A stretch of DNA of 64,000 nt, taken from the NCBI GenBank assembly GCA_001466705.2, contig LATX02000193.1, positions 248,001 through 312,000 of the forward strand. The letters run 5' to 3'. Position numbers and translations under genes: made by a program. The notes beneath the pieces were generated by a model that searched no databases, was not told the DNA's origin, and worked only from the letters and a program-made list of their open reading frames with translations. This DNA is from Moniliophthora roreri. Lineage: Eukaryota > Basidiomycota > Agaricomycetes > Agaricales > Marasmiaceae. Below are positions 35,090-46,980 of this stretch, piece after piece. The first letter of the stretch is position 1, and each line of letters opens with the position of its first letter.

Positions 35090-36470
35090 GCTTTGTTGAT
35101 GCATGAGGTCAGGTTGTAACTTGTTAGACACTCATCATGGTGACCTTGCCTCTTTACCACCAACACCTTCCAAACCTTTGCTCTTCACCCAAAAATACTG
35201 TACTGTGTTCCTCATCCCTCCTTGAGCCCACCTCAATGTCCTCTGATCAGGGTCCCTACCAAGCATTACACCTTGGATTTGGGTTTAGGAGAGCAATGCC
35301 AGAATTGGGTCTGCCCTTGTAACATTGATGAGAAGTTTTTTTTTCGATTCTGAGGGGTATCTTGCAGCCTCAGTTGGTCAGTTCATTGAATTATAGATAT
35401 TATGAGTGGGATCTGGTACCTTTTTCCTGAAGAAAAAGGTCTAATTTCTGCACATTATGAATAGTGAATTATGGATTGTCGTCTTGGACGGATTGTTGTT
35501 TCGCCATCCATCCCATTCTACTCTGAATTCAAAACTCTGGTTCATCTGAACCAAAGTCAAAGTAGGTCTTTCACTTCTTTTGATTATCTACCGCCTGCTC
35601 ATGGTCATATACAGGGAGTGGAGGCAACTCCTTTTTACACAAATGAACTCTTCTTCGACTCCATACATCCACTATCGACGCGATCCTTGATGCCTGCTGC
35701 ATAATTTAAGATATCAGGTTCAGTCTGCTTGGCTCCATTGCGCCCTTTGCCTCAGACATCTTCCACTCAACACACTGACTGCTTCCCAGTTCTCCCTGTT
35801 CATCTACTTCAGCACCTTATTTCCATCATCCGCAATACCACAAACAACACTAGTTTCTGAACCAACTCACAATGAGGTATCTAAGGGGTTTACAAGACTA
35901 CCATACAACTACCCTGAGGGAGACATTGCTAGTCCATCCAATGCAAACAGGACAGAAAGACAAATGGGCATGCGAGATATCCTCATCAAGTCACTGTGCA
36001 ACTGTGATTCCCCTATTATATAGGGACAGAACCGAACACTAAACATCGTACTGCCACATCTTTTCACCAACCACTCATCTCCTCAATAAACACCAAAAAA
36101 GACACTCAGAAATGAGACTTGACATGCCTATACACATCCTTTTCCCCAATACTCCAAACGAATGCCATCTGCCTGCCTGTCTGGAACAGGCCTTTCCAAC
36201 ACCATGTGATTGCAATGATTAGCATGCAGGAGACAGTGCTGTTTTAGAAGGACATCGCAAATGAAACAGCTAGGCAGGAGTTTCAGCTGTTGCTTTTACT
36301 ATCACATAGATCTTTGAATCCCAGGCTAGTTGAAGATGGAGGTTATGGATATGGATTCAGAGTTGGGTGCAGGTAGCACAGGATGGAGATCTTATTGCCA
36401 GAGAATGACTTACCTCTCATCACCAAAACTGACAAGAAGTTACAACAGTAATAGGTTGGTATGTAATATG
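35090..36470 (+). pseudogene. Decayed copy B of the HVA22-like gene and its upstream region
   Basis: IPFYSEFKTLVH (about 35510-35545) matches the intact exon 2. An intron remnant ends ATACAG before GGAGTGGAGGCAACTCC, which matches exon 3. The tail is recognisable to about 36400 (GAGGTTATGGATATGG versus GAACTGATGGATGTGG). The reading is broken throughout. A related upstream stretch occurs before copy D at 46.0 kb. The gypsy element begins just beyond this copy. Confidence 0.65.
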
Positions 36471-36528
36471 ATACAAACCTTATAAAATGGCATATAATTA
36501 TTATGCCCTTTATAACAAGGCTATGTGG

Positions 36529-36999
36529 TGTTGTAAGGCCCACAACATAAGGCAGTGTTAGGACTATGCAAAAAGACAAGGACGAGTATGGCCGAACGGC
36601 AAGGAGAGTACTGAACAAGGATCACTATATGAAGGAGGTGGGTTCACTGAGGCTATTGGCAACAGCACTACTGAACTATGGAGCTTAGCCGAGATGAAGG
36701 GTCTCCGCACAAGTGAGATCAAGAGCGAAGTAGAGGAGAGAAGAGAAGAGCATAGAACAACATTAATTTTCCACTTGGAGTATAACAGTAGAATACAGTG
36801 GTTTATATCTACTGGGAGAGAATACAATGTGGAGAACGTATGTAGCCCATGAGGACAATGATTAAGAAGTTGCTGCAAGAAAACATGTTGTAAGATGTAC
36901 AATGGCAGAGATTAATGGAACATGTAGGTTATGACAGAGGAGACACATAAGCATGTCTTGTACAGGTCAATGGCCAAGCCAAGTCATATGGGCGTAACA
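36529..36999 (-). repeat. 3' LTR of the gypsy element
   Basis: On the minus strand it starts TGTTACGCCC and ends TTACAACA. The part from about 36735 is shared with 42236-42502, with roughly 6% differences, nearly all transitions. Confidence 0.75.
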
Positions 37000-37011
37000 G
37001 TATCCCCCTCT
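37000..37011 (-). promoter_or_regulatory. Polypurine tract of the gypsy element
   Basis: AGAGGGGGATAC on the minus strand lies directly before the LTR start TG. This is the expected primer site for plus-strand DNA synthesis. Confidence 0.6.
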
Positions 37012-37185
37012 AGGTTCTGACCCTGGAGGGACATTATAGAAAAGGAAATAAGCGGAACAATAGAGAAGAATGGTGTGGAAGATGATGGAAGGAAATATCA
37101 CATGGCTGCAGAAAAGGGAAACATATAAAAGGGAAGCCCGAAAGGACCTTGACTCTATTGCAATCCCCTCCCACGAAGTCCAACC

Positions 37186-39266
37186 ATGCAATGTCAGCCA
37201 AAGCCTCTTCAAGCACTCAAATCAGTGCTAACAGCTACAAGACCACAGAGGAGTACCCTGCTTCTGACATTTCTGACCTTGGTGGCCGCACATACTCTCG
37301 GCCAACTCATACCTGGAAAGATCCCGAGGTTCTCAAGGCAATGGCACCAGAGATGCCTATTATCAAATTCCTGGCTAAAGTCCTTGAACCCGAATACCCC
37401 CTCTTCCTGTCCGCAAACCTAGCAAAAGTGCCACTCTCCACTCAGCTTGTATGAGGGTGGCTAACTCTGCACGGAGCCGAATTGAGGAGGAATGGCTGGC
37501 CACAGTGGAAGCCCAGGAGGAGCAGCTTGCCGAATGGAAGCAGTGGTGGGTTGCATATGAGGAGATCGAGAACAGGCAGATTTTGGCATGGCTGGAGGTG
37601 GTTGCAAGGCTGAGAAGGAAGAGAAGGAAGAGAGAGAGTGAGCCAAGCGTGCTGAACAAGACACTATGTACGAGGTGTTCTTTTTATGCTATTAATACAA
37701 AGGAAATACACTCAGAATACTGCTATATATTTGCTTCCAGACAACACTCAGAAAATTCTATTAGTTTCAAGTTGTCATCACATATTGAAAACAGCAAGCA
37801 TACTCTGGATTTTAATTTCCAGAAGAGTCTGTGTTTTTTTATTATTTTATGATAATGAAATTATAGAATTATCCTTTAATTTTCTAATTACAAATATACT
37901 AAATTTTCTGCCTTATAAAATAGTGAGAAAACATTTAGAAAATAAATATAAGATTTTGAATTTTATATTAAAGGAAACATGTTAAATACAAAAGGAAAAC
38001 TATATGAAAACTATCTAAAAACTGCTTTAAAATATAGTGTTTTCTCTGACTTTCCCACAATAGAAAATGTGGAATTTTTATCTTATCTTATCAGCATTTT
38101 CTGAGAATTTTCAACCAGAGAAAATTTAATGTTTTCTCAGTATAGAAATTATTCTAATATATTGTATTATCTATTAATTCTCAGAATTTGAAAATTCCAT
38201 ATCTTTTGCTGCTGAAAATTTAGTATTCTCCAGGCATATTCTTGTTGAGAGGACACAATTGAAATTTAGAATTTATATATGGTTTTATAAAAATTCTCTT
38301 TGCAAGAAGATTAAGTGTTTTCTCAATTAGAAAACCATGTTAAAAGAACACCTTGTATGTAGTGAGAGAGGGTAGAGAAGAAACAGGTGGAGAGGTTGAG
38401 GAGAGAGTGTGAAGAGCATGCTTGTGCGAGAAACACAACTCTGGTGGTGGGTGAAGATGATGGGACATACAAGACCCTTGTGCAAGACGGTTGGCTGAAG
38501 GAAAGAAGGGTAAGGGAGTCACCAAGTTTCAATTCGATGGTGTTGAAGTACCTTCCCCAGGTGCTTCTCAGAAGCATGCAAGAGCCTCGGCCAAGTCCCC
38601 TATTGAGAGTCATAAATGGATGAGGGTAGAGCTGGGTTCAAGTGAGAAGGGAGTTTGAGTGCCAGTAGAGGATGGTCAAGGTATGTTGTATGAGTTCCTT
38701 TTGGACAAGGCTGACTTTGCTCAGAGTGTGACAACTGCTAGCGGCAGAAGAAGAATCCAGTGGCATGTGAGAGGCAGATCAAGACGTAGAATGGGCAGAC
38801 TCAGCCAATTGGCACTTGCAAGGCATGCTGATCATCAAAGATCCAATGCAGCTTCGTGGCTCAAGTACCAGAGAATGTAGCTGGACCCTCCAAGCTGAAA
38901 GCTCATAGACATCTGAAGTCCTGTCTAGTGGTGGAGGACTCAGATAGAGACTTCAGTCCCAACGAGAGTGCTGCCAAGCTTGGCCGACTCATCTTGCTGG
39001 AGGTCAAGCAGATGAGGCATGAGATGAATGAGCGAGTGGACAAGCTCTTTGGCCAAGTGGAGCGTCTGGAGAAGGAGGCTGAAACTCTGCATCATATGTC
39101 AGCACAGGTACTGGATGTCTTGGACATAGCACACTCAGACAGAGAAGAGGAGGAGAAGGTGCAGCCAAAGCTGGACAAGGGAAAGGGAAAGGCTGTGGAG
39201 GAGTCGGAGGATGGTTCTGAGAGTGAGAGCAGGGTCAAGTCATTGGTGGCTGAGCCAGAGGACTAA
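37186..39266 (+). pseudogene. Antisense ORF of the gypsy element, broken
   Basis: On the strand opposite to pol, between the 3' LTR and the chromodomain, a gag-like frame starts MSAKASSSTQISANSY and runs through DLGGRTYSRPTHTWKDPEVL. After a frame change at about 37450 it continues with SRIEEEWLATVEAQEEQLAE, a coiled coil. MITE 1 then interrupts it. It resumes with FLLDKADFAQSV (about 38700) and a last block with [20 protein letters not shown] and [18 protein letters not shown], ending in an acidic tail and stop at 39264-39266. The composition (Ser-rich start, coiled coil, acidic end) suggests a structural or accessory protein. I infer that it belongs to the element, because it lies between pol and the LTR. 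Its function is unknown. Confidence 0.5.
37662..38364. mobile_element. Fold-back MITE 1 (CACTA-type ends)
   Basis: It starts CACTATGTACGAGGTGTTC and ends as the inverted complement of CACTACATACAAGGTGTTC. A 3-bp target duplication AGA flanks it (37659-37661, 38365-38367). The whole element is nearly a palindrome and encodes nothing. It is very AT-rich. Confidence 0.75.
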
Positions 39267-39430
39267 AGAACTTATCAGGTCAGCCAACTTTCTTGTTTCT
39301 TGGACCACAGACATGGATATGAATATAGAGAAAATAGAAGTATTGTAAACAAAAAGTATCTTGGTAAAAATAAAATAGAAATAATTAGTTATATGCATTG
39401 AATCAAGAAGTATGGTGCAAGAAAAAGAAC

Positions 39431-41458
39431 TCAAGGTTCAATTGGCCAAAGCGCTGAGTATTGTGCAAGTGTGGCCTTGTGTTTGTCAAGAGGGCCAGGT
39501 TTATGGCAGGTTGAGGGATTGGAGTAGAAGTCGTCAAGTGCTTTGCCCAGGTCTAAATCCTTGGCCAAAACCCATTGGATTTCTTTGTCCATACCTTCAT
39601 AGCCAGCCCACTTCACAAGGTACTGTAACTGACACTTACACTGCTGATCCAACTTTGAGTCTAAGATCTCGGATATCTCATAATGAGGTTCACCTTTGTT
39701 ATTGATCTTGACCAGAGGTGGTGGGGGTTCAGTGCGGTTAGGTATTTCGGAAGGGTGGAAGAGTTTGAGTTGGGATACATGGAAAATGGGGTGTATACCA
39801 GAGAGGTAGTCAGAAAGTCAGATGGTGAAGGCATTAGAGCTTGGTTGAGCAATGATTGTATATGGACCTAAATACTTCTCTGAAAGCTTCTTTGTCAGCC
39901 AAGTCCTCTTAATGTGCTTGGCTAGGATGTAGACTTGTTGGCCAACTTGGAAGTTGGATGCAGGTTTTCATCAGTTATCAGCCATGGTTTTGTAAGCTTC
40001 CTGGGCAGCCTTGATCTCGTCGCGTAAGAACTGGTGTACATTGTTGAGGTTGCTGACATAGTTGCAAGCTTTCTGAGATGCGAGATGGTATTCGAGGTGT
40101 ACTGTGATATTCGGGTGGTATCTCTTATTGGTGAAGAAAGGAGAGACACCTGTGGAAGCGTTAGGAGCATTGTTGTAAGCGAACTCTGCAAGGGGTAACA
40201 AGGTATCCCAGTTGACCTGCTGGTAAGTGCAGTACATCTGAAGATACTGTTCCAATGTCTGATTTGCTCATTCAGTCTGTCCATTGGCTTTGAGGTGGTA
40301 ACTGGAGGTGAAGTGCAATGACATGTTCAGGGTTTGTCTGAGGCTTTGGCTGAAAGACGAAATGAATTTGGATCCGTGGTTGGAGGTAACATGGTTCAGA
40401 ATGCCATGCTTAGAGAAAATGTAGATATAACAAAAAGTTGTGCGAGAGTTTTGGAGAGAAATGAAGATGGCTTGTTTGGATGCACAATCAATGATAACAA
40501 GGATAGATGTGTGACCATTGGAATCGGGGAGCTGTTCAATGAAGTTGAGAGAGATGGAATCCCAAGGTCAGGTTGGAATGGGTAAGGGCTTGAGCATTCC
40601 ATATGGCCAATGTCAACGAGACTTGTTCCTGCCACAGTCAGTGCATGACCTAACATAATCCTTAACAAAATCCCAGATCTGAGGCCAGGTGTATGAACGC
40701 CGAATGATTGCTAGCATATGGTTCTGGCCAAAGTGACTAGCAAGGATGTGGTCATGATGGTGCTTGCAGACTTGTAGGCAGAGGTCATTGGCCGAGGGCA
40801 CAAAGATCCTGTTGTCTAGTCAGAGGAGACCAGAGTCATCAATTGTCCATCGGCTGTGACCTTTCTGTGCATGTTGCATGCCCACAACAGCTTCAGAGTC
40901 GGAGGGAAGAGCAGTTCAGATGTCAGAATGGAGTTTTTCGATATCTATGAGAACACTTGCTCAGAGAATGGGTTCCTCTAGGTAGGTTGCCTGGAGTGAG
41001 GAGATGAGTTGTTCTTCAGTGAAGATCAGCTGAAGGGTCTGTGGATTGACTGACATGTAGCTGGTATCTCTCTCTTTAGAGTAGACATCCCAACGTCTAG
41101 TTAGGGCATCAGGCTTGGCACCCAACCTTCCCGGCCAAAAATGGATTACCATGTTGAAGGCGGATAAGTACTCTGACCATCAGACCTGTTGTTGGGTGAG
41201 AATCTTAGTAGTGGAGAAGTATTCCAAGTTCTTGTGGTCGGTGACTATGTCAATTGGGTTAGTAGCACCTTCGAGGTAGTGACACCATGACTTGAATGCT
41301 TCGAAGATGGCTAGCAATTCTTTGTCATGCATGTCGTAGTTGAGTTCGGCTCCAGTGAGAGTTTGAGAGAGAAAAGCAACTGGGTAGAGTTCGCTGTTGG
41401 AAAGGGTAATGGAAAGAATGGCGGCAATAGCATAGTTGGATGTGTTGGTTTCAATCAT
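39431..41458 (-). pseudogene. gypsy pol remnant: RNase H, integrase, chromodomain
   Basis: Read on the minus strand: RNase H (IETNTSNYAIAAILS, PVAFLSQTLTGAELNYD, HDKELLAIFEAF, IVTDHKNLEYF) at 41458-41180; then FWPGRLGAKPDALTRRWDVY; the integrase zinc-binding HHCC domain (HHHDHILASHFGQNHML ... CTDCGRNKS) at 40770-40613; the integrase core and C-terminal part (NAPNASTGVSPFFTNKRYHP) near 40130; and a chromodomain (YLVKWAGYEGMDKEIQWVLA) at 39600. Several frame changes and stops separate the blocks, so it is not functional. Domain order is that of chromoviral Ty3/gypsy elements. Confidence 0.85.
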
Positions 41459-41516
41459 GATTGGGCAGTTGGGTTCCCAGTGAGTCAGTACTGGTGCTCA
41501 GGTAAATGCTTCCTTA

Positions 41517-42234
41517 CACTACGTATGAGGTGTTCTTTTAACATGGTTTTCTGATTGAGAAAACACTTAATCTTCTTGCAAAGAGAATTTTTATAAAACC
41601 ATATATAAATTCTAAATTTCAATTGTGTCCTCTCAACAAGAATATGCCTGGAGAATACTAAACTTTCAGCAGCAAAAGATATGGAATTTTCAAATTCTGA
41701 GAATTAATAGATAATACAATATATTAGAATAATTTCTATACTGAGAAAACATTAAATTTTCTCTGGTTGAAAATTCTCAGAAAATGCTGATAAGATAAGA
41801 TAAAAATTCCACATTTTCTATTGTGGGAAAGTCAGAGAAAACACTAGGAAAATAGTAGGAAAATCATGTGAAAACACTATATTTTAAAGCAGTTTTTAGA
41901 TAGTTTTCATATAGTTTTCCTTTTGTATTCCTAGTGTTTTCTCTGACTTTCCCACAATAGAAAATGTGGAATTTTTATCTTATCTTATCAGCATTTTCTG
42001 AGAATTTTCAACCAGAGAAAATTTAATGTTTTCTCAGTATAGAAATTATTCTAATATATTGTATTATCTATTAATTCTCAGAATTTGAAAATTTAGTATT
42101 CTCCAGACATATTCTTGTTGAGAGGACACAATTGAAATTTAGAATTTATATATAGTTTTATAAAAATTCTCTTTGCAAGATTAAGTGTTTTCTCAATGAG
42201 AAAACCATGTTAAAAGAACACCTCATATGTAGTG
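41517..42234. mobile_element. Fold-back MITE 2 (CACTA-type ends)
   Basis: It starts CACTACGTATGAGGTGTTC, and its other end is the inverted complement of CACTACATATGAGGTGTTC. Arms of roughly 300-350 bp pair almost throughout. It is the same family as MITE 1. The flanks (TTA left, AGA right) do not match, suggesting a rearrangement or deletion after insertion. Confidence 0.75.
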
Positions 42235-42235
42235 A

Positions 42236-42502
42236 GAGGAGAGAAGAGAAGAGTGTAGAACAACATTAATTTTCCACTTGGAGTATAACGGTAGAACACA
42301 GTGGTTTATATCTACTGGGAGAGAATACAATGTGGAGAACATATGTAGCCTATGAAGACAATGATCAAGAAGTTGCTACAAGAAAACATGTTGTAAGATG
42401 TACAATGGCAGAGATTAATGGAACATGTAGGTTATGATGGAGGAGACACATAAGCATGTCTCGTATGGGTCAACGGCCGAGCCAAGTCATATGGGCATAA
42501 CA
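42236..42502 (-). repeat. 5' LTR remnant of the gypsy element
   Basis: Matches the right part of the 3' LTR (36735-36999). The remaining roughly 200 bp of the LTR are missing beyond MITE 2. Confidence 0.7.
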
Positions 42503-43970
42503 GGCAGCACATTACAGGGATTTCAATGAGATGTAGGTGTTATATCACATTACAGGCAATATACTGTGTTATACATGTTCTACAATGTATTGCTAATCCT
42601 AGATGCAGCCTTGCTTCAATTCAATCCAAATGAACAGGCAAAAGAATCATATATTGATTCCAAGTACATACATATATACAGGGTAAAGTATTACTAGCAA
42701 CAATGATATCTATACAACCCTGGAATCCCCTCATATTCACAGTGGACAGGGTATCTAAAGGCAAGAATGAGTAAATATGTTACTAGAGAAAAATCCATAA
42801 GAGCAAACTTACCGAACCATATGTCATGAAGAGCAACACTGGTGATCGAAGAACCTGACAGTATTATTAGTAAATAAGATAGAAGAGCAAATGATGGAGG
42901 CAGACCTTATATGGACATATGAGAGCACTGATGATAGAATGAGTTTGATTGTACATAACATAGCATTCAACTTATTGGACCTAGGCTTGAAGATGTAAGA
43001 ATCTATGTTATAAGATAAGCTATGAGAGACATACCTTCTTTCAGACAGCATCTGAGTACTCATGTTACTGATGGGTGTAGTTGAGGTGTTAGTGGTGTTG
43101 ACAGACATTGTTGATGGCATTGGCAGCAGTGAGAGCGGTGATGTGGCACACAATGTTGAGAACATTGATGGTGACGTGTCAGACAGCATCAGTGTTATTA
43201 GGGAATGTTGTCAAGAGCTTTGGTGTTGAACATAGTGTTGGCAGCACTGAGGGTGGTGATGTGGCACATAATATTGGTTGCAGTGATGTGTCAAACAGTA
43301 TTGAGGAATGTTGGAGTGTGTTGCTGGCATTGAGAATGGCGTTGGTGTTGTTGGTGATGCAGGCATCAGTGGTGGGGATGGTGATAGTGGGGATGACAAT
43401 GGTGGAGACAATGGTGGTGGTTAAGAAGAAAGAAGCAGAGTTTGAAAATTTGCCACATGTTGGAATTTAAGGTCTGCTTTGGAGGGGTCTTCATTCACAT
43501 GATCACTGCTTATTTTTCCTAGATGTTCTTCATAAAGGTGCTGTATTGGTGTTGCATCACTCATGCAACCCCTTCATATTCCAATGATATGCTATGTAAC
43601 ACGATATAACACCTGGAATTTGATATAATGCATGCAACTCAATATAATGCCCAAAACACATTATATCGTGATATAACGTCCACAATGCATTGTAATGCCC
43701 TGTAACCATTACAAGGCATTATAACAGGTATGTAATTGTGTTATATTACTATGAAATTATTACAGTACGTTCTAACTACATTACATTCATCTAGAACAAT
43801 TACAGACCATTGCATTTCATGGTAACACCCTGTAACCCATTGCAGCGGCCTGTCAGTTTTGGTGATGCTAATTGGTTTGGGCAGCATGCGACAATTAAGA
43901 CAAGAATTAGCACAATGTCACCTTTTGGTCCTTCAATGATATATCCTTTGCTAATGTCCTTCTCCTAACC
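42503..43970. other. Low-complexity spacer rich in ATTATAAC and TGTAATG words
   Basis: From 43560 to 43860 the words CATTAC, ATATAACAC and TGTAATGCC recur on both strands, with a palindrome around ATATCGTGATAT (43660). A GTGTTG-rich imperfect repeat lies at 43090-43440. No gene is seen. Confidence 0.4.
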
Positions 43971-43974
43971 CCCT

Positions 43975-46130
43975 GTCTCCTTAACCAACACTGCCTCTGC
44001 CCAAGGAACCTGGAAAACACATCCACAAGTACACTTGGCCTGCCTTTCCCTCAACATAAGTATTGGCCACCACCTTGTACCAATACCACCCATCATAGAC
44101 CTTTAGACCTTGGATAGTGATGTGCCATTTGGAGATGAGTGTGTTATGGATTTCAGTTTGGACTTTGGCACTGTAGAAGATGCAGAAGACAGAGGAGGCA
44201 AAAGGAGTCACACCTGCAAAAAGTACGTTACATTATAATATCCTTACAACAGGATTATAAAGGTTACAACATATGATAATAAATCCAGCTAGATTTTAAG
44301 TGTACTGTAGCCTAATTGCAATATATTGAAATATTTTAACTGCCTTACAACCCCATTACAACTACATTACAACTGTCTGGAAGGATTATTTGACATTATA
44401 GCCACATTACAACCACATTACAACCCACATAGAGTCATTACAACAAGTTAAAACCCCAGTACATGCACATTATAACACAATTTCAAATATAAGTAAAGTT
44501 CTTAGTGCAACAGCATATAAAAACCCATGCAACATGACAATGTAACAAGGCTTTATTATTAGATACACCTATTTATGTTTATAATGAAACTGATTTTTAA
44601 TCAATAAATGATAAGCCAGTGTGGGTAGAATAAAATGTTTTGGAGATAGGTCTTTTAGTAAAAGGGTATAATGCACTGTGTGTGTTTATAGTTATGTGGC
44701 ACAGTGGTACAGTGGTTCTGAGCACCCAGCAGCTACCAGGCTGCTGACTAATCTACCATAAGGTTGTGGGTGCAACTCAGAGGTTGCAATGAATGGATTT
44801 TTATTTCTTTTTGTCTCCAATCTGAATAGTCAAAATACATTATAACAGCTAAATACACTTCAATACATTTTAATAGTGATTCTGATAAAAGGATTTGGTA
44901 TCTATTTACTGTCCAGTAGGGTTGTTTAATGTAGTTGTAACATTGTCTTTAGGTTGTAATGGCATTGCAACTTATCATAATTATTATGGGACTTGTAATT
45001 ATTATGGTATGTTACAACTACATTATAACTAGGTTACTATATCTGACTTGGCATATAACAGGGTTGCTAATGGTTATGGAACTCATAATGCATTATGAGG
45101 GTTATAACTCTATTATAATGCTAGGTACTTTTTGCAGATGCAGGGAACATGGACATTGATTCTCATGCTTCAATGTCAGGGCCTCATGCACATTTGCCTG
45201 GTCCAGGTAGTAACGCAAGCACGATACTCAGGTTGATGTTGATGGCTAGAGTGGAGATCTTAGGTGATATATCCTTCACCACCTACTAATGACAATTGCC
45301 AAGACAAGGCATCAACAAGCAGACCAGTCTAGGTCTTGAGACATATGAGATTGACAATGAATGACAATGTCTTTTCATTTTGCACTGATTGGTCTGCATT
45401 ATCGGTCCCTATTCCGGAATTGATAATCCATCTCACTGGTACCAAATGCTCAAGGGCTGGAAAGAGGCAGTCGTATTCACTGAAGCTATCTCTCAATTGG
45501 ACCTTGCAAGGAAGGAAGCTCAGGAATACCAGGTTGGAGGTGGTACGTAAGTTGGAAGATGAGAGATACATGAGCGCGAAATGCAAAAAACACCTCCAAT
45601 GAAGATACCTTATAGTGCTTAGGCACATATGTCATTGTCGTAAATTGGTGGTTTTAGGAAAATGGTAAGGAATTGATTGATTGTTCATAGGTAAAAGTAG
45701 ATACAGTTTTTATAGTAGATTTTGTATTATATGTACGAAACACGTCAGAATACTAGAATTTGTATAGTAGCTGAAACTAGAGGATAAGACAAGTAAGAGG
45801 AATATGAAAAATATTGAAACAAGTCCAAGTATGCAAAATACCATTTCACAACAGTCATTACCATTGAAGATGCCATGCCAAACATGTGCCGATTGTGTAG
45901 AAGGCTGCTGCAAATACAAAGGGTGCTGGCATGGGCAGTGAAACTTCCTTTGAGACTAAGCAAGTGTTGACACTGGCGCTAAACTCTCGAACCCAGAGGC
46001 TTCTTTGAGTACTACCATTGATCTCCCCAGCCCTTCCTCTTCACACAAGAACACAGCATTCCTTGTCCCCTCTCTAATCCTCCCTAACATGTCCTCACCC
46101 CCACTGTGTCTTCTGCCAAGAAAAACTCTA
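43975..46130 (+). pseudogene. Decayed copy C of the HVA22-like gene (tail part)
   Basis: GGAGATGAGTGTGTTATGG (44131) matches GGAGATGAGCGTATAATGG of the intact gene. AAGGAAGCTCAGGAATACC and neighbouring sequence (45480-45560) match the intact tail around AAGGAAAGAAGCTTGAG. Its extension to about 46130 parallels copy E (54050-54190). About 1 kb of TA-rich sequence and a SINE-like piece lie inside. Confidence 0.5.
44695..44800 (+). repeat. Possible tRNA-derived SINE head
   Basis: TGGCACAGTGGTACAGTGG resembles a pol III A box. GTGGGTGCAACTC about 65 nt later resembles a degenerate B box. Only one copy is visible. Confidence 0.25.
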
Positions 46131-46144
46131 ATTCTTGCACATCG

Positions 46145-46460
46145 TACATATAGCGTTTTATAAACATTGTTTTGAATGAATTGTTTTTGCTCTTTGTCCC
46201 ATTTTACTCTGAATTCAAGGATCTGATGTCACTATCCTTCATTGTAATCAAAGTACATCCTCTGATCTTTTTGATTATGTACCTGGTGCTCACAATCACA
46301 TGTAGCTATAGCAGAGTCAATAATTTTTGCACACCATTTGTCCCCTACTTTGACCCTGCACGTTCAGTAACAACACGATCCTTGACACTTCCTGCATGCT
46401 CAGGCTCAGTTCAGCACACAAACTACTTCCCAGTTCTCTGCAAGTGTCTTCCCCATGAGG
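46145..46460 (+). pseudogene. Decayed copy D of the HVA22-like gene (N-terminal domain part)
   Basis: TTTATAAACATTG ... LLFVPFYSEFKDL matches exon 2 of the intact gene, followed by an intron remnant and exon 3 remnants (PYFDPARSVTTRSL). Many indels are present. An inserted element begins directly after it at 46463. Confidence 0.65.
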
Positions 46461-46474
46461 AGTGTATGTAGGTC

Positions 46475-46886
46475 CAAAACTTTGAAACTCACACTCTGTC
46501 CATTATGTCGTTTCATTGTTTACAGTTATCGTCTAAACCTGAGGCTCAAAACTTTGATTAGCTCCTCCATATAATTCAGCCACATGTTCAATATTTTTCC
46601 TACCTCTGGAGCATCAATATTTTGTTGACCACACATCTCATGCTCAGTCTATCAATATTATGTTGACCACAGTGAGCATAAAAACCATAATCTTGTCCTG
46701 CATGTCAGTGCATCCTGTCTCAAATCTTTGTACCTCCAAACAAACATCAAAATTTTGTCAAAAGGCCATGTGTCTGCATTAAGATTTCAATATTTTGATG
46801 ATTGTGTGGACTGACACAATTTTGTTGCGAGGTGGAGCAGCAGAGAGGCTTCAAAATTTTGATGGTTCTTTGGAGTCAAAGTTTTG
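46475..46886. repeat. Array of palindromic AT-core decamers (CAAAATTTTG type)
   Basis: At least twelve variants of CAA(A/T)(A/T)(T/C)TTTG occur in 412 bp, starting at 46475, 46547, 46589, 46615, 46653, 46686, 46721, 46748, 46788, 46815, 46852 and 46877. Gaps between starts are mostly 25-42 nt. An inverted, diverged copy lies at 52872-53369. Confidence 0.65.
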
Positions 46887-46980
46887 CTGCTCATGCAGAT
46901 CAGAATTGAGGGTTTGACAGCAAATCATCCAATGGATTCCTTTGATGAAACTCTGGTTTCAGGTTTAGTGAGCAGGTAGA

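Larger units (their letters stand above)
36529..42502 (-). mobile_element. Truncated Ty3/gypsy LTR retrotransposon with nested MITEs
   Basis: Two direct repeats bound the element, at 36529-36999 and 42236-42502. Between them a minus-strand pol remnant encodes RNase H, integrase and chromodomain, but gag, protease and reverse transcriptase are missing. A purine-rich tract abuts the left repeat on the minus strand, so that repeat is the 3' LTR. Two fold-back MITEs lie inside, one in the antisense ORF and one at the broken edge of the 5' LTR. No clear target-site duplication was found. Confidence 0.78.
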
